Assembly (NCBI GenBank): GCA_904066235.2
Contig: CAJFCV020000006.1
Span: forward strand, 6,138,001-6,202,000
Source: Bursaphelenchus xylophilus
Lineage: Eukaryota > Nematoda > Chromadorea > Rhabditida > Aphelenchoididae
Length of the DNA stretch: 64,000 bases
Direction of reading: 5' to 3'
Every line of letters begins with the position of its first letter. The first letter of the stretch is position 1. The position numbers were made by a program, and so were the translations under genes. The notes beneath the pieces were generated by a model, which saw only the letters and a program-made list of their open reading frames with translations, was not told where the DNA came from and did not search any database. Shown here one piece after another: positions 39,576 through 53,669 of this stretch.

Positions 39576-40431
39576 CAAACATGGCAATAGGGCAGGGCTC
39601 TTTGCACCTCGGGGTCCCTAACAAAAAGGTCCGATCCGTTTTCAAAATTTTCGAATCCCGGTAACGTTTCGAGACTCGGTCCGGTAACTTTCCAAAATTA
39701 AAAAAAAACGTTTCCCGCCATTTTGGCAAGCAGTCTGGCATTGCGTTTTTTGGCTATGTAGTACGCAAGCTATCAAGGTAAAAGCCAACAACACAGGGTG
39801 GTTTTCTGTACTCAAAATATTCTAAAACTTTTGAAACGAATGAAATCGGCGGACTTTTACCCGAGATAATGCTTCCAAAAAATCCCAGTGGTTACTATGA
39901 GGTTAAAAATGCGTCTAAACACCAAAAGAAAGGCGTATATCTGATATTAAACAATATTTTAGTGTAAAGTCGTGTAAAATTGGCCAACCCAAGCATGAAG
40001 TTTAAAATGTTTTAGGACATTTTATTCATTTTGTCCTCATAGCTTCGGCTTGTCGGAGTTTCGGCTTGTAACACAATTGCAAAATTTTCTGACTAGCTAG
40101 CTAACTAAAGTTGGCACGACAGCAAAAAAATCGTTTGACTAGCTAAAACCTGGATTGGCTAGCCAATATGTAAATTAAAAAAAAGAATTTCGCAATGTTG
40201 ACTAAAAATATTGGTCCGATATCCGGTCCGCCCCAAATAAAACGTTGAGATTTTTCGTTGCAACGCAAAGATAAATCTGTTTTCTACCTGGTCTAAATCG
40301 AAAAGTTTGAGACCGAAGCCTTGGCCCGAAAAAGCACGCCGAGCCCGAATCTCGGACCCGGCCCGATAAAAAATAGGTCCGACCCGGCTCCTTTTCAAAG
40401 TTTCCGAAGCCCGGCCCGGTTGCCATGTCTG
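39576..40431. mobile_element. hAT-like element with GGCCCGG-type ends, adjacent to a stop codon
   Basis: The left end CAAACATGGCAATAGGGC and right end GCCCGGCCCGGTTGCCATGTCTG are inverted. Flanks AAAGCGCC (39568-39575) and AAAACGCC (40432-40439) match at 7 of 8 bases. Subterminal DNA carries CCGGTCC and GGCCCG units, and TTTTCAAAATTTTCGAA is shared with the element at 3203. Non-coding. Its right edge lies 7 bp from the stop codon of the gene at 40439-41357, so it forms that gene's 3' UTR or terminator region. Confidence 0.7.
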
Positions 40432-40438
40432 AAAACGC

Positions 40439-41357
40439 CTAAGGGAAGATCTTTTTGTAAACGATCGTCGTATGTTCGCGCATTCCATGAGTTAAAGTTT
40501 CCATCGAAAGACGAGCCTCCAGGGTATTTGGATTGATAAGACGCCATTCCCGAACCAACTATATTAAATTAAAGTTTCTTTAAAGGCTGGCTTACATCAT
40601 GTACTGGGAGGTCTCTGCTAAATGAGATACGACCAATGTCGACCAACCGGAAACGGAGATTTTGTCCCGACAAGACGCCTTCTTCCACGGTTACGAAACC
40701 TGAATTGTTGCGTAACAAACGTGATTTAATAAAATATCCAGTGATTACCAATATTATTGATCTTACCATTGCTCATGACTGTCGTTAACGCGAACCTCCC
40801 ATTCTCAACGACAAGATAGCCATTCTCACTGTGCAGTTCCTCACTTCCATCCATACTCCATGCAAAGGCGGTGTAATTGAATGCAGGTCTGGCCGTTAAC
40901 TGATTGTCGGGCACACTGAAGTCGATCTGTTCGCCATATGTGAACTTGGGGATGGTCGGGAAGAAGGCTTTACCATCATGTTCCGACCTCCAGATTCCCA
41001 CCAACCAACCCAATGGCCGGAGATTGGCAGGGACACGGAGTTCGTCGTATCCTAGATCATCTCACTTAAACCCGAAGACTTACTCGCCGGAATTTTCATA
41101 CAAATGTGACAACTTCTGGGACATTTACTTTGGATGTAGCCTTGCACTCGGCATTGATCTCGACTATTACTTACCCAATCCCGACATCCCGGATCCAGAT
41201 CTTGACATTCCGGATTGATGACTAAAATACGGTAAGTCTAGCATTGAAAGAGTTCATTACATTGAATAATGACGGTCCTTGATGGGCTATGCTAAAACAC
41301 CTTACCTGCGGTGACAAACGGAAGACAGAGAAGGCTGAGGAATAACGGGCCGTTCAT
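40439..41357 (-). CDS. Secreted ShKT-domain plus nitrobindin/THAP4-like beta-barrel protein
   Basis: The model starts with a signal peptide (MNGPLFLSLLCLPFVTA). It splices to an ShKT domain: CQDLDPGCRDWVSNSRDQC, then VQGYIQSKCPRSCHIC. The next exon carries the heme-binding-like barrel: LGWLVGIWRSEHDG, FPTIPKFTYGEQIDF, FNYTAFAWSMDG, LHSENGYLVV, then RDLPVHD, LVREWRL and a closing VYKKIFP. The barrel order (GxWxGEGxG, PTIxxFxYxE, MHxExGYLR) matches the THAP4 C-terminal/nitrobindin family. The fold binds heme in known members; the heme-ligand His here would be in the LxVREWRL/THGMREH region but is not assigned. A secreted ShKT fusion is a nematode-style architecture. Stop at 40439-40441. Confidence 0.8.
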
Positions 41358-42040
41358 TCTCTCCAATTGAAAGTAAAGTAATGTAAAGAAGACGGAACGA
41401 CCGAACGGTGGGCGCGGGCCGTTTGATAGAGACCGGTTCCAGCTTTCCGTTTCGATATATAAAAATTACTTCTGGCAACAAGTTTATTTAAAACCTCGCC
41501 CTCCAATTTTAGTCATTGTCTTTTTTATTTTCTTTTGTTTTCGAATATTTTCAGTTTAAACGTGAGTGTAAGCGGGAATCGCAGATGGTCAGATCAGGGT
41601 CGAGACATCACTTTCGCCATCTTTTCCTCCTCACTCCATAACCAGAAAAGAAATTCAGCGATAAATAATTCATCTGTGTTTAAAAATTACTATACGTACA
41701 TATAAGCGATACAATATAAATAGACAAGGAGGCCAAGAACACTAAGAAATTGCACAAGGTTAATTCGACTGGAATGATGACAACCGATGGACACATTATA
41801 TTGCACTAAAACCGTCCATAATAAGCGACAACATAGGAAAATGTACAATCAAAATTATTAAAAACAACATAAAAAAACTCAAAGTATATAAAAAGTTACC
41901 CGTTATACAAGGAATGCGTAAACAATATTTAAAAAAGCTGCTATAGGTAAAAGTGACAAACCAGATAGGAAATAAATAAAATAATTATGATAAAAAATAG
42001 ATAAGGGCGTGAGTATTGATATAGGATTTTAAAAATTGGT
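41358..42040. other. Intergenic region, AT-rich
   Basis: About 680 bp upstream of the ShKT gene and downstream of RABGAP1. No gene is recognised. 41455-41461 (ATATATAA) on the plus strand or its complement could be a TATA box for the minus-strand ShKT gene, about 100 bp upstream of its ATG. Confidence 0.45.
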
Positions 42041-45544
<3,504 letters not shown>

Positions 45545-46040
45545 CAAAAGCTAAAAGAGTAAGAATAAAGCTTTTAAAATGTAGTAGAAAAATAAAATAT
45601 CGATGAAACAGAAATATGGTTATCGGGGAGAAATTGCCGCTTTTTTGCTACATAAAACTCAAAACATTCTCAATCAGATTCATGGAAATTGAACACGAAA
45701 TTCGACCGAAGAAAATTGGACAGTGTGTAAATTGGACCGAACTCAAGAAAGGACACATATGTGTGTACACATGGCAGAGAAAAAGAAATCAGTCGAATTT
45801 CACCCTGTCCAATTTCTTTCTATCGAATTTCGCTCTGTCCAATTTCCACGAAGCCTCTAAAGAATCTTTCTATTTTTACACTTTGACTTTATTGATTTTC
45901 AAAAAAAAAAAAACGCATAATTTGGCTTCATGGAAATTGGACAGAGTGAAATTCGACTGATATCTTATATCTCTCTTTTATCTGCCCTGCGTACACACAT
46001 GTGAATGATTCAGTCAAATTCACTATGTCCAATTTTTACG
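45545..46040. repeat. Palindromic CTGTCCAATTTC-family repeats upstream of RABGAP1
   Basis: TTTCACCCTGTCCAATTTC (45797 region) and GCTCTGTCCAATTTCCACG (45832 region) are mirrored by GGCTTCATGGAAATTGGACAG near 45924-45943. A further half-copy (ACTATGTCCAATTTTTACGA) ends at 46041. The words match the repeat at 5911-6018. The BEL/Pao element inserted right at the end of the last half-copy. Confidence 0.6.
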
Positions 46041-46045
46041 AGGTG

Positions 46046-47028
46046 TGTTCTGAACTCCGTTCAGAAGACGAAGGAGCCGATCATTTTTTATTTTTATTAT
46101 TATCAGGGGTGGTCAGCAGACCCTATTTTTCCGATTTTCGGCCCGCGGCCCGGCCCGTCTAATTGACCGGCCCGGCCCGGCCCGTCTAGTCTTTTTCCAG
46201 GCCCGGCCCGGCCCGGCCCGTGACGGGCCTGGCCCGGCCCGGCCCGTGCAGGCCCGTCTATAGAGGGTTCTGCGAACTGCGCCCAGGCTCGGGATCTAAA
46301 CTGAGGCAAAAAAGGCGTTGATCTAGCTAGTAAAGGATCAATGTGATAGTTTTGTGGTTCTATAATGGAACTAGAGACTTGTAAACGTTTTAGAACTTGA
46401 GAAACAGCAACTATAACAACATCAATTAATTTTCCCGGCGCGAAAACAATGAATGCCAACGGTTTGGCATTGTATTTTAGACGGGCCGGGCCGGGCCGGA
46501 AAAAACCCCAGGCCCGCGGCCCGGCCCGGCCCGGCCCGTGACGGGCCCGGCCCGTTTGTCAATTTCCATTTTTGAGGCCGGCCGGCCCGTTTGGGCCGGG
46601 CCGGGCCGGCCCGGCCCGCCGACCACCCCTGATTATTATTTTTGTTGGAGACAATTGACTCATTCGGGCAATAATGGGTCAACTCTTTCTTGGAGAAATT
46701 TTGGATGATTTCGGTGTTGCCGGCGGATCGAAAAGTCAGTCGGCGTTTTTTGTGAGATAGAAACCGGTGGGAATCAATTTTGTCTGGTCGCTTGTTTTAC
46801 TTGTGAATGTTATTGGATATTGTATCGTGGAGGCTAAATAAACGAGCTAATAAGTATTGAGCTGCGTTGGATATTGTCAATTGAGTGGGTTTGAGAGAAT
46901 ATTTGGGACTTCGGGGGTCACGGAGAGCAAGGGAAGGATAAGGGATTGGGATCAAGATCCGGATAGACTAAGGGATCACAACAGATACGGGCTATAGGCT
47001 AGAGAAGCGATAGCCCCAAAATCTGACA
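46046..47028 (+). repeat. 5' LTR of BEL/Pao element (hAT-interrupted)
   Basis: TG...CA ends; 447 bp once the insert 46104-46631 and one 8-bp duplication are removed. An AATAAA word lies near 46836. The last base, A47028, is also the A of the polyprotein ATG. Confidence 0.93.
46104..46631. mobile_element. hAT MITE copy 1 in the 5' LTR
   Basis: 528 bp. Ends CAGGGGTGGTCAGCAGACC and GGCCCGCCGACCACCCCTG are inverted. The 8-bp duplication ATTATTAT (46096-46103, 46632-46639) is perfect. Both ends hold long arrays of GGCCC/GGCCCG units. The unique middle (about 46255-46470) is shared with copy 2 almost base for base. CAGGGGTG...CACCCCTG with 8-bp duplication is a standard hAT signature. Confidence 0.92.
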
Positions 47029-50000
47029 TGGGGGCTCAGCAGCCGGTGAACGACGATCAGGACGCGAGTCGAGAAAAGGGAGTCAACCCAGGTGGGTGGG
47101 ACGGATCACAGAGGAGTGGAACGAATCGGGAAGAAGTGACCAGGTTATTGAAGGCCTTCGGGAAGTTATTAGATAGTGCAGAGGCAGCGCAGGCTCAAGT
47201 GGTACCGGAATTGAGAGAATGTCAGGCGGATCCACGGAAGGAGAACGAATTGGATATAAAGCGTTGGGTGGTGAAAGTCATAGCGTTGGATCGGGCGGCA
47301 GTGGAGGTGATTAGCACGATGGAGGCGTTGAAAATTATGGCATCCGATCACAGTGATACTAGTGGAGAGATTTATGGGCATCTGACGGGGGAGGTAGAAA
47401 CGAGGGTCAAGGCGATCGAGAGTAACCTTGACCATGCATTCTTCTTAGTGCAACGGCAGAGAATAAGTGAATCAATATTGAATGAATGGGGTTTGACAAC
47501 CGATGTGTATGGGAGGGTGAGAACTACAGAATTTGCTGAGAAAAGACGGACGCAACCGTCAAGACAAGCGAAAAGAGCCAAGGTTGGGACGGGAGGAACG
47601 CCGATGTCGACCATCAGAGCAGTAAAAGCCAGGAGATTAGAAGAGGCAATTGTCGGGGAGGCGAGTAATAGTAATATGGATCGGGATCCAAAGGAACAGG
47701 ATCATCAGGACGTTGGGGGAGAGGTTGAGGAGAACAGGATCTTGTCGGACGGATCGGAGTATGCATCGGGGGAGTCGGATGTAGAATTCATGGATCAAGG
47801 AGAGTTGTTAGAAGTAAAGGATAACAGAGATACCTCCGATCTTAAGGATTATATAGTGAGATTGGGAGACCGACTTAAGAGATTGGAAATGGGCATAAAC
47901 CGTTCGAATAATGCACGAGCACCACCACAACAAGATCGACATGCATATACAGATTTTAGCCGTTATCACTTCACGGAGAGATCGGAGAATCGATCAGAGT
48001 TCAGGAGGCATCGAACCCAGGAGGAGTTTGACTTACATTGCCTTCGATCAGAAGTTGTCGAGGGAAAGCTGATATGCAGATGCGAACCACATACTGCATT
48101 CCAAGCAAACTCTTGTTCTTCTTCATCGGGAAATGAGCTGGCGAGATACAATGGGAAATGTCCAGCAGATTGGAAGATATTTACAGCGTCATTCAACGCA
48201 TTGGTCGGACTGAATCCGCGATACCCTCCGATTGTCAAGTACAATATCTTGAAGTCCAAGGTAGACTTCCGGGACGAGAAAATGATCACGGACAGAAGTA
48301 TAACATCAAGATCGTATGCGAGGAGTTGGGAGTGGTTACATCAATCCCATGCCAAACCCATGTCGTGTCTCAATTATATCCGTACTGTCTTGGCAACCAT
48401 CCATATAAGAATAGATAGAGCCTCATTAACCCAAGTCCGGAAGCTTTGGGATGGAGTGTGTGAATTGAAGGAGGCCAACTACAACATGAAGGAGGACGAC
48501 CTGAGAGCCGTCATCATGGGAACATTATCAGATGAGTTGCGTCGGAATATAAGGGCGAGTGCAGAGGTGGGGAGACTCGGGGGTTACAGGAATATCGCGG
48601 CGGATGATTTGGCCAGGGAGATTTTCGACTTCGTGACCGCCGAGGTGGAGGATCAAGAAGCACATGAGTCTGCAATGAGGCAGTTCAGACCAGCGCCTCA
48701 ATTTCATCCGTTTGGGAACAGGATCCATGGGGATGGAAGGCAACAGTCCAGACCGGATAATAGAACTGGAGGAGCCGGACCAATCAGGTTCCAGGGACCA
48801 TCATGTTATTTTTGTTTGGGAGCACATAAGGCAGTCGCATGTACTAGATATCAGTCAACCCAATCGAGGGTGTATCGAGCTCGGGATAAAGGGTTGTGCA
48901 ACAAGTGTTTGATTCCTCGACATAATGGAGAGTGTAGGATTGGGCCATGTCGGAATTGTGGCGAGAGGCACCATCTGGCTATCTGTGGGAAGCCTAAGCC
49001 AAGGGCGACCGGAGGAAACACAGCTGAGATTGGGTCCAGAAATGTAGTAGCGGCCATTGCGGATCAGGGTCGGAAGGAACAGATTGAGATGCCTTCGAAT
49101 CTCTTCATGACTTTGGATTTACTCATGTCGAACGGACCAAAGGGAACGGCTAAGCCTATGAGGGTAGCGTTGGATACACACAGCTCTACGAATTTCATAA
49201 CGGTGGAGCGGGCTAGAGAGTTAGGGTTGAAGTTGGAAGATGGTGGGGAGATGCCGGCGAACATATTCGGCAACATAAGTAATGCAGTTAAAGCATACAA
49301 GACTGTGGCACATATGCATTTAAAGAACAACAAGATCAACCCAGTAACGCTTTATGCGATCGACGAAATAATTTCACCGTACCCGATGCTGGAGAGTGTT
49401 CCTCAAGAAATCGATGAGCTTTTCAAGTGGGATCCATCAGGATCGTTGGTTAGAAGGGCACCGGATATTCTTCTTGGTCTACAGGATACATTGTTATTAC
49501 AACCACAGACAGTGGAGGCACGGTTAGAATGTGGATTGACTTTGATGCAGACAATTATGGGATATATTGTATGTGGGAGCGTTAGGGAGGATACAGAGGC
49601 GACAGCGCTGTTGATTAACCGGACCGAGTCAAAGGAATTGACCCCGGAGCAGAGATGTATTAAACAGTTGTATGATATGGAGCATTTGGGAGTCGCGGAT
49701 GAGGATTACAATAAGACCGAAGAGGATGTTGTTACAGAGAGATTCAAAAGGGAGTTGAGTGTAGATCAGAGCGGGCGGTATCAGGTGATGTTGCCAGTTA
49801 AAGATTGTATTACGGAGTTGGGTTCAAATAAGTATATCACCATGCAGATGACGGAATCACTGAGGAGACGGATATTGAAGGATAAGGAGGCACAGGAGGC
49901 GTACAAGGAGACCTTTGAAAAGTATTTGGAAGAAGGCATTCTGGTAGAGGTGCATGACGATAAACTGCCTGAAGGGGCAATTGGAGAGCATTACCTCCCA

Positions 50001-53000
50001 CACCACCCCGTTAGGAAGCTGGATTCAAACACAACTAAGATCCGAATCGTCGTGAACCCAACGACAAAGTCATCAAAGTCGGGGATATCGTTCAACGATG
50101 CAATGTTCAAGGGACGGACCGACCTTCCTACTATATTCGGGATTATGTTGCGGTCGAGAACCTATCCGATATTGACGATCAGTGATGTCGAGAAAGCATT
50201 TTTGCAGCTGACCGTGCATCCTAGTCATCGTCCTTTGTGTCGATTACTGTATTGGAAAGACATTTCGAAGCCAATGACAAGGGAAAACATCAGAGTATTC
50301 GAGTTTCAACGACTTTGTTTTGGGCTCAAGCCGAGTCCTTTCTTATTACAACAGACGATACGAGCGCATTTGGAGAGAAAGGATCCGGTTCTTGGGCGGG
50401 AGATCATCAAAGATATGTACGTGGACAACATCACGGTTGGGGCAGAGAATAGCGCCGAGGCGCAGCGGAAGGCGGAGAGAGCGGTGGAATTGTTCGGCAG
50501 TGCAAAAATGAAATTAAGGGAGTTTGTATCGAACGGGAATATAACGTTGCCCGAGGGATTAATGGGAAACCGAGACAAGGTCAAATTCTTGGGGACTGGG
50601 TGGATGGTGGAAGAGGATCTACTGGTGGTTAAAGTTCCGATCCTGAGATTCTTGGAGGAGATTACTATGTCGGTGGTATTGGGTGATATCTCGTCTCTCT
50701 ACGATCTGCTAGGATTGGCGTTGCCGTTGTTGACAAAGTTGAAGGCTTTTTTCCAATCACTTTGGCCACTGAAACTCAGATGGAGACAGCCATTCCCACA
50801 GGAAAAGAAGGAGGAATGGTTGCAGCTAGCACGGGAATGGAATGGACAGGAAATACGATTTCCGCGATATACCAAAGTGGAAGAGGGAGACGAACTACAC
50901 GTCTTCAGCGACGCAAGTGCGATCGCGATGGGTGCCGTAGTCTATGTAGTAAGCAAAGGCAATTCAAGACCTCCAATGATTGTGGCGGCAAGGGGCCAGA
51001 TCGCGCCTTTGAATAAGGAGAGGACTATCCCCCAGAAGGAGCTGGGAGGAGCGAATATTGGAGTAAGATTAGCAGAGTCTGTAAACAAAGAGTTGGGGAG
51101 GGAGTTAAGGATCATTTCGTGGATCGATAATGAGGCGGTGATACACTGGATTAAATCAGGGGCTCCTCGACAGCCATTGGCAATTAACAATCTGTTGAAA
51201 CGTATCTGGGAGTCATCAGTAAGGGATTTCAATTATGTTCCGACCGACGCCAACCCCGCGGACATTATATCCAGGGGATGCCATCCGAGTGAGTTGGATC
51301 AGTCGAGGTTATGGAGACATGGACCAGAATTTTTATCCGGACTTAAGGAGGGCTGGCCAACGAAGCTGAACGTCCACATCGAAGGAAGACCTTTTGATCC
51401 GAGTGGACCAGATGATTTGGTGATCCTGGCAACGGCACAGAGAGAAATGAACCCAGTTATTACGATGGTTTATAAGCACAGCAACTTCGACAGAGCGATC
51501 CGGGTCGTACAATGCTTACTGAGGCCATTTTTGAGAAAGAATGTAGACGATATGACTCAAGAAACATTGAGGGCAAGAGCATTGAGAGTAGTGCATAAAT
51601 TGGATCAGGATGTGTGGCCACCGAGTGATGACCAAAGGAAAGATCTTGGCATATATCTGGATTCAGAAGGGATATTGCGGTCAAAAGGGAGGATATCGGA
51701 AGCGGATTTGGTGGAAGGAGCGTTGCATCCAATCTTTGTCAGTGACAAGTCGCCATTAGCACGCTCATTGATTCAAAAGGCGCATGAGGAATTAGGTCAT
51801 CAAGGACCAGGAGCGACATTGCATAAGCTACGGTATAAGTATTGGATTCCAAGGGGGAAACGGACAACAGCAGGTGTGCTGCGGCATTGTGCCAAATGCA
51901 GACTATGGTTAGCTAAACCTTTTTTGAAACCCCCATCTGAACAGCTGCCCAAAGAACGTGTCGAAATTCAACCTCCATTTCGGAATGCGGCGTTGGATAT
52001 GTTTGGTCCATTAAAGGTATTTGCGGGAAGGAAGTGTGTAAAGCGTTATGTCATCATATTCACGTGTATGACGGTGAGGGCGATTCACTTGGAAGTAGCC
52101 AACTCACAGTCTGGAGAAGATTTCTTGCTGGCCTTTCGTCGATTCAAAGCTATCAGAGGAGTGCCAAAGTTCATACAGTCGGATAATGGAAGGAATTTCA
52201 TCAAAGCACATGATCTAATTCAGAGAGATCACGAGGAGTTGGTGTGGAAATTCATTGATCCAAGGTCACCGTGGCAGAATGGGGTCGTCGAAAGATTGGT
52301 CGGGATCACAAAGGAGGCATTTTACAGATCTAAACCCAGGTTTCGGGGACTTAAAGACATTGAACTGGGCACAGTGATAAAGGAGATACAGTCTGCAGTA
52401 AATCAACGACCGCTATATCCCAGAGGGGATGATCGAGATGCATTACAACCATTACGGCCGATAGATTTTCTATCTCCAGCGGGCTTTTTTTACCTCAACC
52501 CCAGGCAAGGAGAAGATAACGACATCAGCGATCCCAGTTATGTTCCGGAGTCGGAGAGACGTAAACGAAAAGCTGAAAGGGCAGCGGACGCGCATGATCT
52601 GCAACAACTTCATAATTACTTATCTCAAGTATTGGAGGTATTCTGGGGGATATGGATCGAAGAATATCTTATGGGATTGCGCGAAAGGGAGAGGACACCA
52701 AGAAGGTCCGGGAATGTGCGGACAAGACCGATAATCGGAGAAATTGTGATGATGCAGAAGCCAATTCAAGACCGAAGTCAATGGCTACTGGCCCAAATAA
52801 CGGCCATATTGCCCACCAAAGCAGGTACAGATCCGGCATACGTTGTGGTGAGACGTCGAGAAGGTGATGAATGGAAGTATGAAAAGGTAGCAGTGCATAT
52901 GTTATTTCCATTGGAAGATGAGGACATGGTCAATGAGTCTAATGGATACACAGGCCAAAGGGCGTCGACAAGCGAAACGGTTCCAGGAGATCAAGAAAAG

Positions 53001-53669
53001 AAATATGAGTCTGGGAATAGACCTGGCCCCAGCGAAACACTTGACACAACGCAACAAGAGGCAGATCCACAAAGTCATCAGAATTGCCGTAGGACACGAC
53101 GACCCACGTCGCGATATCCAAAGGAAACATTTGTAACCTTTATGGTGGTTACCTCAACTTGGCGCGCTCGCGGAGGGCTCGTACGAACGAGGAGTTCAGT
53201 CCGGGATAACACTTTTGATTTTAGCGCCAGCAGTTCCACGATGAGGCCGAGAATAACTATGGAGAAGAGACCGAGGATAACGTATGAGGAACCAAAGGAT
53301 TCGGAGGAGAGAGTGGTCGAAACAACAAGACCGAGACCAAAGAGCCAATTGGGGGAAGTTAGGGGCATGAAGTTGGAGTACGAGGAATATGAAGGCAGAC
53401 TGGTGCGGATCGATATAGAGAGTCTGGGCAAATGCAATGGGACAGGAGATCATCTACAGTGCAGGCCAGCACACTACGATGAGATTATAAAAGAATGGGA
53501 GGCAGGGAAGACGTGCAATCACCTGTACGAATTAATAGCGTTGTGGCGGACCTCCAGAGCAACCGGGAAATGCAGGGAGAAGTGTCTTGGTTCATTGAAG
53601 AAGTACCGGGATGTACAACGAAGCGCACGGGATTACATGGAGAACATTCTCAGTGGGGGAGTGTTCTGA
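47028..53669 (+). CDS. BEL/Pao gag-pol polyprotein, 2213 codons, RT motif altered
   Basis: One uninterrupted frame. Residues about 1-590: gag with coiled N-terminus and a DUF1759-like segment. About 592-652: three zinc knuckles (CYFC..., CNKC..., CRNC...). About 713: aspartic protease motif ALDTHSSTNF. About 990-1200: reverse transcriptase with FLQLTV and LCFGLKPSPFLLQ, but the catalytic box at 1131-1134 reads YVDN, not YVDD (Asn codon 50427-50429). About 1289-1400: RNase H (FSDAS, QKELGG, WIDNEA). About 1584-1625: integrase HHCC finger. About 1655-1754: integrase D, D, E triad. About 1897-1962: DUF5641-type C-terminal domain. The last 250 residues are an Arg/Ser-rich tail without a membrane segment. 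ATG begins on the last LTR base and the stop lies 8 bp inside the 3' LTR. Confidence 0.93.
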   Translation: MGAQQPVNDDQDASREKGVNPGGWDGSQRSGTNREEVTRLLKAFGKLLDSAEAAQAQVVPELRECQADPRKENELDIKRWVVKVIALDRAAVEVISTMEALKIMASDHSDTSGEIYGHLTGEVETRVKAIESNLDHAFFLVQRQRISESILNEWGLTTDVYGRVRTTEFAEKRRTQPSRQAKRAKVGTGGTPMSTIRAVKARRLEEAIVGEASNSNMDRDPKEQDHQDVGGEVEENRILSDGSEYASGESDVEFMDQGELLEVKDNRDTSDLKDYIVRLGDRLKRLEMGINRSNNARAPPQQDRHAYTDFSRYHFTERSENRSEFRRHRTQEEFDLHCLRSEVVEGKLICRCEPHTAFQANSCSSSSGNELARYNGKCPADWKIFTASFNALVGLNPRYPPIVKYNILKSKVDFRDEKMITDRSITSRSYARSWEWLHQSHAKPMSCLNYIRTVLATIHIRIDRASLTQVRKLWDGVCELKEANYNMKEDDLRAVIMGTLSDELRRNIRASAEVGRLGGYRNIAADDLAREIFDFVTAEVEDQEAHESAMRQFRPAPQFHPFGNRIHGDGRQQSRPDNRTGGAGPIRFQGPSCYFCLGAHKAVACTRYQSTQSRVYRARDKGLCNKCLIPRHNGECRIGPCRNCGERHHLAICGKPKPRATGGNTAEIGSRNVVAAIADQGRKEQIEMPSNLFMTLDLLMSNGPKGTAKPMRVALDTHSSTNFITVERARELGLKLEDGGEMPANIFGNISNAVKAYKTVAHMHLKNNKINPVTLYAIDEIISPYPMLESVPQEIDELFKWDPSGSLVRRAPDILLGLQDTLLLQPQTVEARLECGLTLMQTIMGYIVCGSVREDTEATALLINRTESKELTPEQRCIKQLYDMEHLGVADEDYNKTEEDVVTERFKRELSVDQSGRYQVMLPVKDCITELGSNKYITMQMTESLRRRILKDKEAQEAYKETFEKYLEEGILVEVHDDKLPEGAIGEHYLPHHPVRKLDSNTTKIRIVVNPTTKSSKSGISFNDAMFKGRTDLPTIFGIMLRSRTYPILTISDVEKAFLQLTVHPSHRPLCRLLYWKDISKPMTRENIRVFEFQRLCFGLKPSPFLLQQTIRAHLERKDPVLGREIIKDMYVDNITVGAENSAEAQRKAERAVELFGSAKMKLREFVSNGNITLPEGLMGNRDKVKFLGTGWMVEEDLLVVKVPILRFLEEITMSVVLGDISSLYDLLGLALPLLTKLKAFFQSLWPLKLRWRQPFPQEKKEEWLQLAREWNGQEIRFPRYTKVEEGDELHVFSDASAIAMGAVVYVVSKGNSRPPMIVAARGQIAPLNKERTIPQKELGGANIGVRLAESVNKELGRELRIISWIDNEAVIHWIKSGAPRQPLAINNLLKRIWESSVRDFNYVPTDANPADIISRGCHPSELDQSRLWRHGPEFLSGLKEGWPTKLNVHIEGRPFDPSGPDDLVILATAQREMNPVITMVYKHSNFDRAIRVVQCLLRPFLRKNVDDMTQETLRARALRVVHKLDQDVWPPSDDQRKDLGIYLDSEGILRSKGRISEADLVEGALHPIFVSDKSPLARSLIQKAHEELGHQGPGATLHKLRYKYWIPRGKRTTAGVLRHCAKCRLWLAKPFLKPPSEQLPKERVEIQPPFRNAALDMFGPLKVFAGRKCVKRYVIIFTCMTVRAIHLEVANSQSGEDFLLAFRRFKAIRGVPKFIQSDNGRNFIKAHDLIQRDHEELVWKFIDPRSPWQNGVVERLVGITKEAFYRSKPRFRGLKDIELGTVIKEIQSAVNQRPLYPRGDDRDALQPLRPIDFLSPAGFFYLNPRQGEDNDISDPSYVPESERRKRKAERAADAHDLQQLHNYLSQVLEVFWGIWIEEYLMGLRERERTPRRSGNVRTRPIIGEIVMMQKPIQDRSQWLLAQITAILPTKAGTDPAYVVVRRREGDEWKYEKVAVHMLFPLEDEDMVNESNGYTGQRASTSETVPGDQEKKYESGNRPGPSETLDTTQQEADPQSHQNCRRTRRPTSRYPKETFVTFMVVTSTWRARGGLVRTRSSVRDNTFDFSASSSTMRPRITMEKRPRITYEEPKDSEERVVETTRPRPKSQLGEVRGMKLEYEEYEGRLVRIDIESLGKCNGTGDHLQCRPAHYDEIIKEWEAGKTCNHLYELIALWRTSRATGKCREKCLGSLKKYRDVQRSARDYMENILSGGVF
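47029..47046 (+). promoter_or_regulatory. Putative primer binding site of BEL/Pao element
   Basis: TGGGGGCTCAGCAGCCGG starts directly after the 5' LTR and begins TGG, as expected for pairing to a tRNA 3' CCA. The tRNA was not identified. It overlaps the first codons of the polyprotein frame. Confidence 0.55.
53653..53661 (+). promoter_or_regulatory. Polypurine tract
   Basis: GTGGGGGAG abuts the 3' LTR start (53662), the position of the plus-strand primer in LTR retrotransposons. It is inside the open frame. Confidence 0.65.

Noticed and set aside
46104..46682. Pro/Gly/Ala/Arg-rich open frames over the GGCCCG arrays
   Set aside because: They are translations of the MITE's GC-rich tandem units, not genes. 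The same holds at 53786-54235.
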